In this document: piece after piece, positions 11,486-21,489 of the stretch
Layout: the number at the start of each line of letters is the position of its first letter
How positions within the stretch are numbered: the first letter of the stretch is position 1
Program-made: the position numbers and the translations under genes
DNA from: Oegoconia quadripuncta
Lineage: Eukaryota; Arthropoda; Insecta; Lepidoptera; Autostichidae
Direction: 5' to 3'
NCBI GenBank assembly: GCA_949316235.1
Contig: OX438743.1
Location: forward strand, 18,287,771-18,351,770
Length of the DNA: 64,000 bases
Notes under the pieces: model-generated
The model's input: only the letters and a program-made list of their open reading frames with translations
Told to the model about the DNA's origin: nothing
Databases searched by the model: none

Positions 11486-11830
11486 ATGCATTTCGGGGAA
11501 TTACATAATCTTATTCCACCGTTACCCTTCCATCTTCGGACCACTAGGCGTGGGGAGGGATTCCACCCGTATATAGTTAATATACCGAACATTCGCACTA
11601 AGAAGTTCGATTCTTCATTCATCATCCGAACAGCCAAGGTATGGAACCCCCTTCCGGCGTCAGTCTTTCCTGAATCCTACAACCTTGGGATCTTCAAGAG
11701 CAGAGTGAATAGGCATTTACTGGGATCGCGTGCTTCATCTTCGACCACATCGTCACTTTCCATCAGGTAAGATTGTGGTCAAATGCGAATCCAGCCAATC
11801 ATAAAAAAAAAATAAAAAAAAAAAAATAAG
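11486..11830 (+). mobile_element. LINE C-terminus and 3' end (proposed SINE-A partner)
   Basis: A 94-residue frame reads HPYIVNIPNIRTKKFDSSF, then IIRTAKVWNPLPASVFPESY, then NLGIFKSRVNRHLLG. These are hallmarks of the C-terminus of CR1/Jockey-like LINE reverse transcriptases. The 3' end after the stop is CCATCAGGTAAGATTGTGG followed by a long A-rich tail (about 11800-11830). The last ~75 bp resemble the tail of SINE-A block by block. The catalytic domain is missing through 5' truncation. Related 3' ends lie at 31.2 and 45.8 kb. Confidence 0.85.
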
Positions 11831-12168
11831 CCTGTGCTGCTACTTATCTGCCTATTCTAAATTACCCTACCTGTTTCAGTAAGGAATTAGGAGTTCAAAA
11901 CTATAGACGTAAAGTGCTTAAAGGAAATATCGCGATATGTAATAACGCATTACAATCAAATATCTATCGAGGTGAAAAGCGACTACAGTGAAGAAAGGCA
12001 GGAAAGTAAATATACTATGAATTTTATACACCATTGTAATTGGCGACCAGAAATCATACTACAAGAAAAAAAATCTGATCAGAAACTTTGAGATCGCGGC
12101 GAAACGCGAATAGGTGAAATGCTACAAGGATTTTTTGATTTCGAGGTATACGACTAACAAACGCAATA
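11831..12168. other. Intergenic flank of DNA transposon
   Basis: No gene seen. The bases just outside the transposon (CTAACAAA at 12153-12160) have an imperfect inverted partner beyond the right end (TTTGTTAG near 14598-14605), which makes the exact boundary slightly uncertain. Confidence 0.4.
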
Positions 12169-12597
12169 CAATGTGTGCCGGAGAGAAGTGACCAGCGGGC
12201 GTAGTTTGAAAATTTATACAAAATTATCGATAAATCATTTAAATTTAGAGACCTAACTGCTTTTGTTTTTTAAAAATTGTTAATCCTTTTTTTTTAATAG
12301 ACATGTCTGACCTTCTGCACTATTTTAGTCATAATTTCTTTGTTTTTACGTCTTTCCCAATTCTTTTTTTTTTAATTCAGTGCTGTTATTATTATTCATC
12401 AAATTAAGTTATGAAAATTATCCCAAAACAAATAAATAATTTATTAAAAAAGAAATAAACTTAAAATTCGACCAACAAAACTGTATTTCTTTAAGTTTAA
12501 AAATAAAAAAACGAAAAATGTCCCTATAACATCATGTTTTTTTTTAATTATTATGATACTACATGATATTCTCTAAAATATCCTCGAACAATGTTTT
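12169..12597 (+). repeat. Left terminal inverted repeat (429 bp)
   Basis: Pairs with 14164-14592 in inverted orientation over its whole length. The paired blocks include GACCAGCGGGCGTAG, CTTTCCCAATTC, GGTCGAA and CATGATATTCTCTAAAATAT. Differences are few substitutions and small indels in A/T runs. Confidence 0.92.
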
Positions 12598-12830
12598 TAG
12601 TTATTTCAAATAAATGTGAACGTACGAGACATTGAAATTGACCTTTTATGCTCCAGTAACTAGATAGAGATAAGTTTAAAAAAATGAAAGTAATGTTTTA
12701 AGCAGTTTATTTGCACATTTAAGTGTTTTGTTATTACAATGAATCATTTTGATTTTAACATGATAGTTTAATAATAAATAAAAGATGCTTAATTTGTTAA
12801 AATGGTTGTTTATTAAGAAAAATCAGGTAA

Positions 12831-13904
12831 TTAATTAATTATGTTTTCAAAATGACCGCCGTCAGCGGTTATGCAGGCCAGGGCCCTAAATGACATCCTT
12901 AGTGTAGTTCGCCTTATTTCTGCATGATTCTGCGCTATTTCTGCGGCAGCAGCATCGATTCTCTGTTTCAGCTGGTCTCTTGAAATTATTGGCACAGCAT
13001 AAACTTTTTGCTTCATGTAGCCCCAGAAATAATAATCAAGAGGCGTCAAGTCTGGTGACCTCGGGGGCCATGCTATTGGACCGCCTCTGCCAATCCATCT
13101 TGGATAATTTTCATTGATGAATTCACGTACCGATTGTGCATAATGTGCCGGGGCTCCATCTAATTGAAAGTACATGTGACGTCTCGTCAGCAAAGGGACG
13201 TCCTCTAATAATTGTGGGAGATCATTGCGTAAAAAATTCAGCATGACCTCTTGCGTAAGTCTTCTTGGCAATTCAAATGGGCCAATAATTAAATCGTCAA
13301 TAATTCCAGCCCACATGTTTACAGAAAACTCGTATTGAAACGAGGTCTCCCTCACTGCATATGGATTTTCAGCGGCCCATATGTGCAAATTTCGGTGGTT
13401 GGTTATTCCGGCCCTGGTGAAAGTAGCCTCGTCGGTCCATAAAACGCGCTTTATAAAGTCAGGATTAAGCCTGTGTTGACGTAATATCCATGTACAAAAT
13501 ACCAACCTCGGTATACTGTCACCATCTCTTAAGTTTTGAGCGCGTCGATAATGGTAGGGGTGAAGTCCCTCTTTCTTCAATACGCGCCAGACGCGCATTC
13601 TTGTTATCCCCAGCCTGATAGCAATTCTGCGAATGCTTATCGTTGGATCAGCTGTTACTAAACGTAACACCTGCTCGTCGATGTCCATACGAACAGCAGG
13701 AGCAGGTTGTACGGGTTCATTTCGTCTGCGACGTAAACCCATTTCACTCATTTGGCGATGTACTGCGATAAACGAGCGATATCCAAGTACGACCCGGTTG
13801 GGATATCGTCTTCTGTACTCCGCAACGGCAGCTCGTGCGTTCCCGTCACAAAAACCATACACAAAATGCATATCAGCCAAATGTAAATTTGCAAGTCTAG
13901 ACAT
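12831..13904 (-). CDS. Tc1/mariner-superfamily transposase (DDD)
   Basis: 357 residues, uninterrupted, starting at an ATG in AAAATGTCT. The N-terminal ~120 residues are a DNA-binding region: an opening helical segment of the kind annotated as DUF4817 in insect transposases, then a helix-turn-helix-like TISIRRIAIRLGITRMRVWR at ~88-107. The catalytic core follows: D158 in WTDE, D249 in QLDGAPAH, and D285 in RSPDLTPLDYYFWG. The third acidic residue is Asp with 35 residues between the last two, as in the IS630/Tc1/mariner group. The enzyme would cut at the TIRs and insert at TA. All three catalytic residues are present and the length is normal. The subfamily cannot be fixed by eye. Confidence 0.93.
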   Translation of the reverse strand: MSRLANLHLADMHFVYGFCDGNARAAVAEYRRRYPNRVVLGYRSFIAVHRQMSEMGLRRRRNEPVQPAPAVRMDIDEQVLRLVTADPTISIRRIAIRLGITRMRVWRVLKKEGLHPYHYRRAQNLRDGDSIPRLVFCTWILRQHRLNPDFIKRVLWTDEATFTRAGITNHRNLHIWAAENPYAVRETSFQYEFSVNMWAGIIDDLIIGPFELPRRLTQEVMLNFLRNDLPQLLEDVPLLTRRHMYFQLDGAPAHYAQSVREFINENYPRWIGRGGPIAWPPRSPDLTPLDYYFWGYMKQKVYAVPIISRDQLKQRIDAAAAEIAQNHAEIRRTTLRMSFRALACITADGGHFENIIN

Positions 13905-14163
13905 TTTAAAACAAAGTCACAAATTTAAACAGTAGTCCTCGAAACTCGGAAGCGCACCAATTGAATTCAAAGACGTAGCGTCACGGACACAAGGAACGAT
14001 CGACTAACTAATAATAAGCAAATTGGAGCCGGTCTGAGAAAGGTGGCGGGGGGCGGGAGGACAGGAGCTATACGATAACAGCTAGTAATTTTTTACCTGC
14101 TCTATCCTTATTTGAAGGTCACAATTCAACACATTGTACTTTGGCACACGTTTGAAATTGATA

Positions 14164-14592
14164 GAAACATTGTTCTAGGATATTTTAGAGAATATCATGT
14201 AGTATCATAATAATTAAAAAAAAACATGATGTTACAGGGACATTTTTCGTTTTTTTAATTTTAAACTTAAAAAAATACAGTTTTGTTGGTCGAATTTTAA
14301 GTTTATTTCTTTTTTAATAAATTATTTATTTGTTTTGGGATAATTTTCATAACCTAATTTGATTAATAATAATAACAGCACTGAATTTAAAAAAAAAGAA
14401 TTGGGAAAGACGTAAAAACAAAGAAATTATGACTAAAATAGTGCAGGAGGTCATACATGTCTATTAAAAAAAAAGGATTAACAATTTTTAAAAAACAAAA
14501 GCAGTTAGGTCTCTAAATTTAAATGATTTATCGATAATTTTGTATAAATTTTCAAACTACGCCCGCTGGTCACTTCTCTCCGGGACACATTG
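14164..14592 (-). repeat. Right terminal inverted repeat (429 bp)
   Basis: Reverse complement of 12169-12597, ending CCCGCTGGTCACTTCTCTCC then GGGACACATTG before the TA. The transposase 5' UTR lies between its inner edge and the start codon at 13904. Confidence 0.92.
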
Positions 14593-14734
14593 TATACTTT
14601 GTTAGCATTCGCTGTTCGTTTGGATTAACTTCAAACTTTAAGCATTTATTAGTAAGATATATGATATCATTTATTGAATATCAATTTAGATCTACATGCT
14701 TGTTGCATTTATCTGTCCTAGTCCAAGCTACTAC

Positions 14735-14960
14735 CGCTTCGGAAAGGGAAATCATCTGTGGGAAAAGAAGCGGCGCAAGAAACCCACAAGTTCATTGTTG
14801 TCATTTTCTTTAATAAAAAGTATACAATTAATACAATTTTATAATTTTTGTGAGCTAGTCATACAGGTAGTCACAATTTTGTAATAATCTTTTTTTGCAA
14901 ATACAATTTTGACATGATCTAAAATTAGCGAAGTTAAGACAATAAAGATTTCAATTTCAA
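14735..14960 (+). repeat. Repeat module with GGAAAAGAAGCGGCGCAAGA, LINE 3'-end-like
   Basis: The block CGCTTCGGAAAGGGAAATCA then GAAGCGGCGCAAGAAACC recurs inverted at 52633-52680. Downstream, CAATAAAGATTTCAATTTC resembles LINE 3' ends. This is likely a non-LTR retrotransposon C-terminus or 3' UTR fragment, too decayed to classify. Confidence 0.5.
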
Positions 14961-16491
14961 AAAATTTCAAGCAAAGTTTGGCGGTGTCAGTCCTTGGATA
15001 GGTGACCATGTGGCATTTTAATACGAATATTTCCGTGCTTCGGAGGGCAAGTTAAAAAGCCTGACCCAGTTGTTTTCAAATAAAGTGCTAAGTCATTCAT
15101 GAATTAAAATGACACATTCCATGTTGTTCCAACCCTTCACAGGGAATCCTAACCTCAGGAAAATAAATCGTTATATCAGCCACAGGACGTCCACGCTGAA
15201 CCCATCTCGCCCATAGATTTCTAGAGGGATTTGGGGGCCGATAGCGCTAAGTTTGAACGATAATACCAAAGCTAAACCATAACCAAAAACGTTACTCTAA
15301 GCGCATTTCGTATGGCGCTAAATTTTTGAAGCGGAATTATACTAGTTTTTTTCTTAATAATCGTGGTTAGCTCTAAACATTTTGGGTTTGGTTTTACTTC
15401 GGTAGCATCAACGATATAATCGTTCACAAAAAAAAGCGCGATAAACAAAAGCTAAATCAAAAATCCGTGTCCTTCGTCCGCCTTGTAAGTGGACGTCCTT
15501 TCTTTTTAGGTAAGAATTATCTGGGTTCGCTTAAGCGACTTCCAGGTCCCTCCGCTTGGGGCACTCTCAAGCCTCACATCGCGATCAACAAACGATACAA
15601 ATAGTATAAAGCGTGATAGGGCCCGTTTCGACAAGCCTCCCGATTCCGCTCTGCGGCCTCCTTCTGGAGCATGACTGCATCGCTAGTTTTGAAAAATTAA
15701 ATCGACATGATATCATGTAAACTACTTGTAAACGTCTTTTTCTGAACTAAAGAACTAGTTGCAAGCCGCAGCGCCCTAGCAACTCCTGGGATCCGCGGAT
15801 AATTCCGGTAGTAAAAAATAAGCATCCACTCAAAACTTTCGACTGAACTCATCCCGACTAGCGTTTGTTGTTGCGAAACCATGAATTACTGAAATCTTTT
15901 GGATGTGACTTCAAAAATTATATTGTAAGAATACCACCGAAAGACCATGATATCATAAAAATATACTAATGAAACGATAAAACCGATTTCCATCGAACGA
16001 GGCTGACACCATCTCGCAAATAAAAACCTTCGCCTTTTTCGAAAATAAAAACAGTTGTTAAAGCTTTAAAGTGCCAAAGATAGACATAGGCTTCAAGCTT
16101 ATAACATTCCTCTTTTTGTGTCGGAGAACTATTCATTAATCTGCATCTGCCTTGACTGTTGTCGCTCCCTGTTGTTAGACAATTTCAGTAGGTACCTACG
16201 TCGGTCGGTAATAAGTAAAAACAATTAAAAAATAAGTACAAATTATCGTAACTACCATAAGTAACAACAGTTTGATTGGACCAATTTTTTTATACTCATT
16301 GGAAAATATTCGAAAAAATGGAAAAAGTTACAGAAATTCCGATGTTGCCACCTCTTAGAGTCGATGTCGTTTTAATAATGTCGGGTTACAGACACGAAGG
16401 TTGCCCGTTCGATCCCAAACGACATGACTGGGTGGCGATCACAATACATCGGCAACGGTCGCAGTGATACAGGGCTACGACGACCTGCATC
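14961..16491. other. Intergenic, no gene recognised
   Basis: Around 14985-15065 a segment with GGATAGGTGACCATG and CCGTGCTTCGGAGGGCA resembles a conserved block often seen in lepidopteran LINE 3' regions. Otherwise nothing is supported. Confidence 0.4.
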
Positions 16492-16507
16492 AGCAACATA
16501 TGTTGCT
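16492..16507. repeat. 16-bp perfect palindrome
   Basis: AGCAACATATGTTGCT is its own reverse complement. It lies 11 bp before the larger palindrome. Confidence 0.8.
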
Positions 16508-16518
16508 AATTGCAACAT

Positions 16519-16590
16519 AATTGAATTAGGAGAGGATATTGGTTATGGTTGTATATACAACCATAACCAATATCCTCTCCTAATTCAATT
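16519..16590. repeat. 72-bp perfect palindrome with no spacer
   Basis: Two 36-bp arms meet at 16554/16555 within GTATATAC. The left arm contains GAATTAGGAGAGGATATTGG and the right arm is its exact complement. No mismatch was found on base-by-base pairing. It could form a cruciform or an RNA hairpin if transcribed. No gene or known repeat accounts for it. Confidence 0.95.
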
Positions 16591-16869
16591 GATAGAATTG
16601 AAAGCGTTTATTTGACACAGTCATCAACACATTAAATATATACAAAAACAAAATAATATTAATAATATAAATATCATATAATAAGTAACTATTTGTATCT
16701 GTCTGATGTGAAGTCGACTGTACACACAATTTTTGTCGTAAAAATGGTCAATCCTATTTTGATTAAATAAACACTAAAATATTAATACGTCAAGAAATAT
16801 ATCATAATAATATTTATTGAAATTACAAGCTGTGGCAATAATAAGCATACAATTTATAAAAAAAAAATC
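16591..16869. other. Intergenic, no gene recognised
   Basis: AT-rich. Nothing identified. Confidence 0.4.
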
Positions 16870-17590
16870 ACAAATTAAAACTAGCCCCAAGTCAGGTTGG
16901 TGGAATCGTACCCGAAGGCTGGCCGCATTGCCTTGCTTATAGCAAGGCTTAATCTTTAACCGAAGTATTAACCACCCCTCTGATCGTGGGTTGCATCACC
17001 CAGACGGCCAGATCATTATCATCATCAGCCTGTAAATATACCACTGCAGGGATATAGGCCTTCCTCGTATAATAAGGGAGTATGGGCCATAGCTTCACAT
17101 GCCTTTGAATTTTTATTTCTCAAGTATGCAGATTTCCTCCACCGTTCAAGAGTCGTATAAATGCACCTATGTTAATTAAATTTAATTTAAAACTCATTGG
17201 TATGTACATGACCTGACTGGGAATCGAATTCGGACCTCCCAAATTGGGAGACCGCGTCTTAACCGCTGAGCCACCGAGACGCTCAGATAACTCTTTAAAA
17301 AGAGCGTGAGCACCCGGTCTCCACGGAGCTTTCTACGCCAAGCGGAGCAAATAGGTGGTCTCCACTGAGACCGGCACATTTGCGCCACATAACGCTTTAT
17401 GCCGAGGCGGCAGCGGCACCAGCTATACCACTTGTAATTGGAAGATGGGAAGGAGCAAGAGTATCGACGCAGGTGTCCCATACCAAAGACCGTCCCAATT
17501 TCCAAGGCACAAGCGTCATACAGTCGGGCCTTTTGCCTTCATCCCTCCCTCCATACTGCAAGTAGGTACTGATTTTAAATGTCCGCATGG
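16870..17590 (-). mobile_element. LINE C-terminal fragment interrupted by SINE-C
   Basis: The upstream part (17289-17590) reads on the minus strand [20 protein letters not shown] then TLAPSHLP. The downstream part (16870-17001) matches the C-terminal region seen at 56200-56410 (QRGNAAS-type segment, GGGGCTAGTTTT 3' end). Both belong to one LINE ORF C-terminus that also occurs at 35.8 kb. The two parts are separated by a SINE-C with a near-perfect 12-bp target duplication. The frame is broken in several places. Confidence 0.75.
17014..17276 (-). mobile_element. SINE-C inside a LINE
   Basis: The tRNA-like head is on the minus strand, with an A-box-like TGGCTCAGCGGTTAAGACG and a B-box-like GATTCGATTCCC. 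The body contains ATTCAAAGGCATGTGAAG, and the tail is CCTGCAGTGG then GGCTGATGATGAT. It is flanked by AGACGGCCAGAT (17002-17013) and AGACGCTCAGAT (17277-17288), a 12-bp target duplication with two differences. It is therefore younger than the LINE fragment it splits. Confidence 0.88.
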
Positions 17591-17703
17591 CTAGCTATCA
17601 CCATCTTATCTAAATCTGCCGCCAAACAGCAATGTTAATAGCATTGTTATGTTCCGGTTGTCAGAGATAAGATAGCCAGTTCCCAAAATATTTGGGTTAC
17701 CAG
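17578..17703 (+). mobile_element. SINE-A, 5' part of a copy split by the LTR element
   Basis: Carries GTCCGCATGGCTAGC through AATGTTAATAGCATTGTTAT, GGTTGTCAGAGATAAGATAG and TTTGGGTTACCAG. The tRNA-like head is missing. The copy resumes after the retrotransposon at 24642. CCAG is duplicated at both junctions (17700-17703, 24642-24645). Confidence 0.9.
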
Positions 17704-17970
17704 TGTAAGGAAATAATATACTCACATCAATCCAAAACTATTTATTCCCAAACGGTAACTCACAAAATACAACTTCCTTCGATCACTGCCTGTTATAGAC
17801 TGACTCAACTCGCCATTTGCTTTTTCCCCTCCGTTTTCTTTTAGATTCTCGTCATCCGTTCACTCATTCATTCTAGTGTTGCCAATGTTAATTTTTAATT
17901 TAGTCAGAGAAATTGAATGAAAATAGATTTAAGTATTTAAATTGAAACGATCTGAATGCGTAACCTTACA
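17704..17970 (-). repeat. 3' LTR
   Basis: 267 bp, identical to 24375-24641. On the transcribed strand it has an initiator-like TCAGTC (complement of 17798-17803) and a downstream AATAAA polyadenylation signal (complement of 17741-17746). This gives a plausible U3-R-U5 order. Confidence 0.95.
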
Positions 17971-18038
17971 CTCGTCCATCCTGACGTCGTGCATGTCCTC
18001 ATGTACGAGTATGGTAATTTTATGCGTAACCTTACACT
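17956..18038 (-). repeat. LTR-edge duplication next to the 3' LTR
   Basis: The 17-nt word ATGCGTAACCTTACACT occurs at 17956-17972, spanning the LTR edge, and again at 18022-18038, 66 bp further inside. The purine-rich tract expected just before the 3' LTR is weak at the outer site. Confidence 0.8.
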
Positions 18039-18390
18039 TGGCCAGTTGACTCAGTCTATCTCAGTATTAATTTAGTTATAACAACAAAAAAATAAAGATA
18101 AAACAAAACAAAATACATAATGGAAAGTAAATAAAAACAATTTGTTTCTCCTTTTCATCACTTAAAGTTGAATGTTACTTAACATTGATCATTATATCAA
18201 TATCACAAACATATAAATGTCATATTCATTTCAGGTACTAGCACATTGATTTTCTTCATTACAATTCCACATATAATTTCACTATGTAATACATGTATAT
18301 ACATATATATATATACATATATAATACGATAACTCCATTCATCACAATACCGTTTGCCCACTCCCATGGGTCTTATAATATCACATTGGT

Positions 18391-18512
18391 GTTTGCGAAC
18401 CAATCCATTCTCGCAAAACCACTATTTCCATATTCCTCAGTCTGTAAACCCATCCATTCTTACAGACTGATTCCACTTATTGCAATTGCGAACCCATCCA
18501 TTCTCGCGAATT
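18391..18512 (-). ncRNA. Three hairpins with one shared 12-nt loop (candidate RNA element)
   Basis: Hairpin 1: stem TTTGCGA/TCGCAAA (18392-18398, 18411-18417). Hairpin 2: 11-bp stem TCAGTCTGTAA/TTACAGACTGA (18437-18447, 18460-18470). Hairpin 3: stem around GCGA/TCGC extended by AATT/AATT with one bulged base (18484-18491, 18504-18512). The loops are 12 nt: ACCAATCCATTC, then ACCCATCCATTC twice. The stems differ, but each is self-complementary. They lie in the 3' non-coding part of the LTR element, whose RNA strand is minus. The function is unknown. Confidence 0.75.
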
Positions 18513-18750
18513 ACAAACTACATTGTGTCTTACATAGTAATCACTATATATCAAATAAATAAATCTCATCAAATTAATCTAATCCTTAATATCTCATTTG
18601 TTAATACAACTGTAAACAGAATACAAAATAAATCATGAAACTATAAATCTTAAAGATCAATACTCTGGGTATAAAATGAATTCCATCACGCTTCATCAAC
18701 GTATTTATAAAGCAATAAATAAGCCAAATAAAACCATAATCAATGACTGC

Positions 18751-19914
18751 TTACGAATCACCATCGCTATTATCTTCAGCTGATGATGTTTCGTTAACTT
18801 CTAATGCAGCTACATGGACCCAAGGCAACATGCGGTCGGCCGCCACTGTTGTCTTGCGTTTACTTTTAGTGCCCTTAAACCCTGGAATAGCTGCGACAGT
18901 ATAGCGGTCATTACCTACCACCGATATAACGCGAAATGGGCCTATGTATGACGGGAGGAGCTTCTTGCTCTTTCCGTCGTTAGCGAAACACGTTTTCGTA
19001 ATCTTTACGAGCTCCCCTTCACTATAAATACGGGCAGGACGTCTACCCTTATCGTACTTTTGCTTCTGCTTTTCTTGTTGTTCGTCTATTTTATCTTTAA
19101 CTTCTTCACGAATGCTAGTTAAATCATTGTTTTCTCTAGTCTCCTGTACTACTTCGTTCATCCTAGGATCTACCTCACCTTTCATACATGGTCCAAACAT
19201 GACTTCGGTAGGCGTCCTTCCAGTAGTCTTTTGGATGGTGTTGTTCAATCCCCATTGCACTTTGCCTACCTTCTCATCCCATTCTCTGTCATCGAAGTTA
19301 AGATTTTGTGCCGTCAATGACCCAAGAATGGTGCGGTTATACCGCTCGACCTGTCCGTTGGATCGTGGACTAGCCACTGCATTCAATACCTGTTTGACAC
19401 CCTTACTTGAGCAAAATCTTTTGAACGCATGCGATGTAAAACATGTTCCACGATCACTAATGATGCGGTCGGGGTTCCTGAAGGTATAAAAAATATCCTC
19501 AAGAACCCGAATAGCAGTCAAGGATTTCGTATTGCGGACAGGCCGGATAAGGATGAATTTAGTGAACGCATCCACGATGGCTAAGATATACGAATTCCCC
19601 CTTTTTGAGCGGACAAAGGGCCCAAGATGGTCGACATGGACGGTATGAAAAGGAACTTCTATTTTAGTGATGGGGTGTAAGTGCCCCTCGTTCGTGGAGC
19701 CAGATTTCTTAGAATACGCGCACTCTATACACGCTCGCACATATTTAGTGATAAACCTAGACATTTTAGAGAACCAATAGGAACTCTTGATTCGTTCTAA
19801 GGTCTTTTCCACACCAGGATGCCCAATTTCATCGTGGTTTAGTCGACAAAGCTGCCATCTTGCGCCCTTCGGAACAACCCAACGAACGTTGGTTTTATCA
19901 TCGTCTATATATTA
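18751..19914 (-). pseudogene. pol: integrase region
   Basis: Integrase of the Ty3/gypsy element, open from the codon after an in-frame TAA (19912-19914). It begins with the zinc-binding HHCC module: H-x4-H just upstream of 19812, then CIEC at residues ~28-31 counted from 19812. The catalytic core has D61 (VDHLGP), D120 (ISDRGTCF) and E156 (GQVERYNR), with 35 residues between the last two (DD35E). The C-terminus keeps a GPY/F-like SYIGPFRV. All catalytic residues are intact. It shares a frame with the RT upstream, so the TAA is the only break between them. Confidence 0.9.
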
Positions 19915-21489
19915 TCTGTACAGCTTGTTGTCTTTAATTAGGTAATTGTCTCTAATATATTTCAACCCTTCGCTGTCTATATTAGTAGTTAGAATGTCGC
20001 GAATCCTACATAGCTCAGAATCCCCTAATTGCAGGGTATGTAACCAGTCCTCACTGGTTATTGACATCACCGTTGGTATCGGAAACTGATCGGAATCGAA
20101 CGTATCCTCAGTGCCGGCGATCGGATTCCTTGACAGGGCGTCGACATGAGACATTTTTGTCCCTGAACGGTATTCAACGGTACACTGGTACTCTTGTAGG
20201 AGTAACCACCACCTTGCAATGCGTGGAATCAGATCACGTTTCGAGAACGTCGATCGCAGGGCACTGCAGTCAGTCACTATTTTAAAACGCTGTCCAAGCA
20301 AATAGACTCTGAATTTATTCAGCGAGCAAACTACAGCCAGGGTCTCTAACTCGAAGGCGTGAAAATTCTTTTCTTCAGGGGAGGTCTGTCGACTGTAGAA
20401 TGCCACTGGGCGAAAAGGATAACTAGCATGCGATCGCTGCAGCAGTATACCACCGATGCCCACTTTACTGGCATCGGTGTGTAATTCAGTCTCGGAGTTT
20501 GGGTCGTAAATTGCTAGAATGGGTCGTTCAACTAGTTTCTCCTTCAGGACCTTAAAGGATTCTTCCTGTTCGTCCGTCCATTCCCATTTAGTGTCCTTTT
20601 TAAGTAACCTGTTTAATGGCTGGGCTAAAATAGCAAACCCTTTTACGAATTTTCTAAAATAGCCCACCAGTCCCAGAAACTGACGGACAGAATGAGAATT
20701 GGACGGACGAGGGAAATTCAGCACGCATTGAATCTTTCTATCTCCCGGCCTTACGCCCGCAGCACTGATCTCATAACCTAAATAAATAATACTATCTTGT
20801 AAGAACTCGCACTTTGATAGGTTCAAGGTTAATTTTGCCTGTTCCAATAATCCAAGAATCTTCTCCAATCTCTCCAAACATTCATCAACGTCCTTGCCAT
20901 AAATTAATACGTCGTCAATATAGGCAGTTGCCTCGGAATACCTAGACGAACCCAGGATCCTATTCATCATACGTTGGAAGACCGCTGGTGCATTTGCCAA
21001 CCCGAACGGCATGCGATTAAACTCGTACTGGCCGTCCGGGGTGACAAATGCTGTGAAAGTCTTCGCATTCTCCGTGATCGGCACCTGGTAATACCCAGAT
21101 GCCAGATCTAGAGTGATGAAATAGGCTTGCCCTGATAGTCGCGCTATTTCGTCTTCGATTACCGGCATCGGATACCTTTCTTTGACGGTAACAGAGTTCA
21201 GCAACCGGTAATCAACGCACATTCGAACCTTACCGTCCTTCTTCCTCACCAAAATTATAGGGCTCGCGTACTCAGAGACAGATTCTCTGACAATTCCAGC
21301 CTCTAACATCTCACTAACCATATCTCTTACGTGTTCACGCTCCTTGTGTGACAATCTGTAGGGTCGGTATACGATGGGCCGATTACTATTGAGCTCTATA
21401 TTCATCTCAGTAATATTCGTGCACCCTAGTTCATTCAGTGTTGACGCGAAACAGTGTTTAAACTTCCTCAATATTTCTAACAATTTCTA
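19912..21489 (-). pseudogene. pol: reverse transcriptase and RNase H region
   Basis: 523 open residues between two in-frame stops (TAG at 21487-21489, TAA at 19912-19914). The RT has the fingers/palm motifs VRMCVDYRLLN and FITLDLASGYYQV, then FNRMPFGLANAP, and the catalytic YIDD at 188-191. The thumb/connection has YLGYEIS. RNase H follows, with ELHTDASKVGIGG, FELETLAVV and IVTDCSALR, ending in a VDALSRNP-type tail. Family-typical length and active-site residues are kept. The bounding stops are in the same frame as protease and integrase, so the natural product would be one polyprotein. Confidence 0.93.

Larger units (their letters stand above)
12169..14592 (-). mobile_element. Complete Tc1/mariner-superfamily transposon with long TIRs
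   Basis: A 2424-bp element with terminal inverted repeats of about 429 bp (12169-12597 and 14164-14592) that are nearly identical by eye. The termini start CAATGTGTGCCGGAGAGAAG on the left and its counterpart on the right, with TA at both outer edges (12167-12168, 14593-14594). TA is the target duplication expected for this superfamily. One intact transposase lies on the minus strand. An intact ORF together with well-matched TIRs suggests recent activity, which is an inference. Confidence 0.92.

Noticed and set aside
18391..18512. CRISPR-like repeat array
   Set aside because: Repeats are only 12 nt, flanked by complementary stems that differ, with three units in a eukaryotic retrotransposon. 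No cas genes.
17971..18750. An env-like gene in the LTR element
   Set aside because: The only frame (18293-18562) is on the wrong strand for the element, short, and without signal peptide, transmembrane or fusion features.
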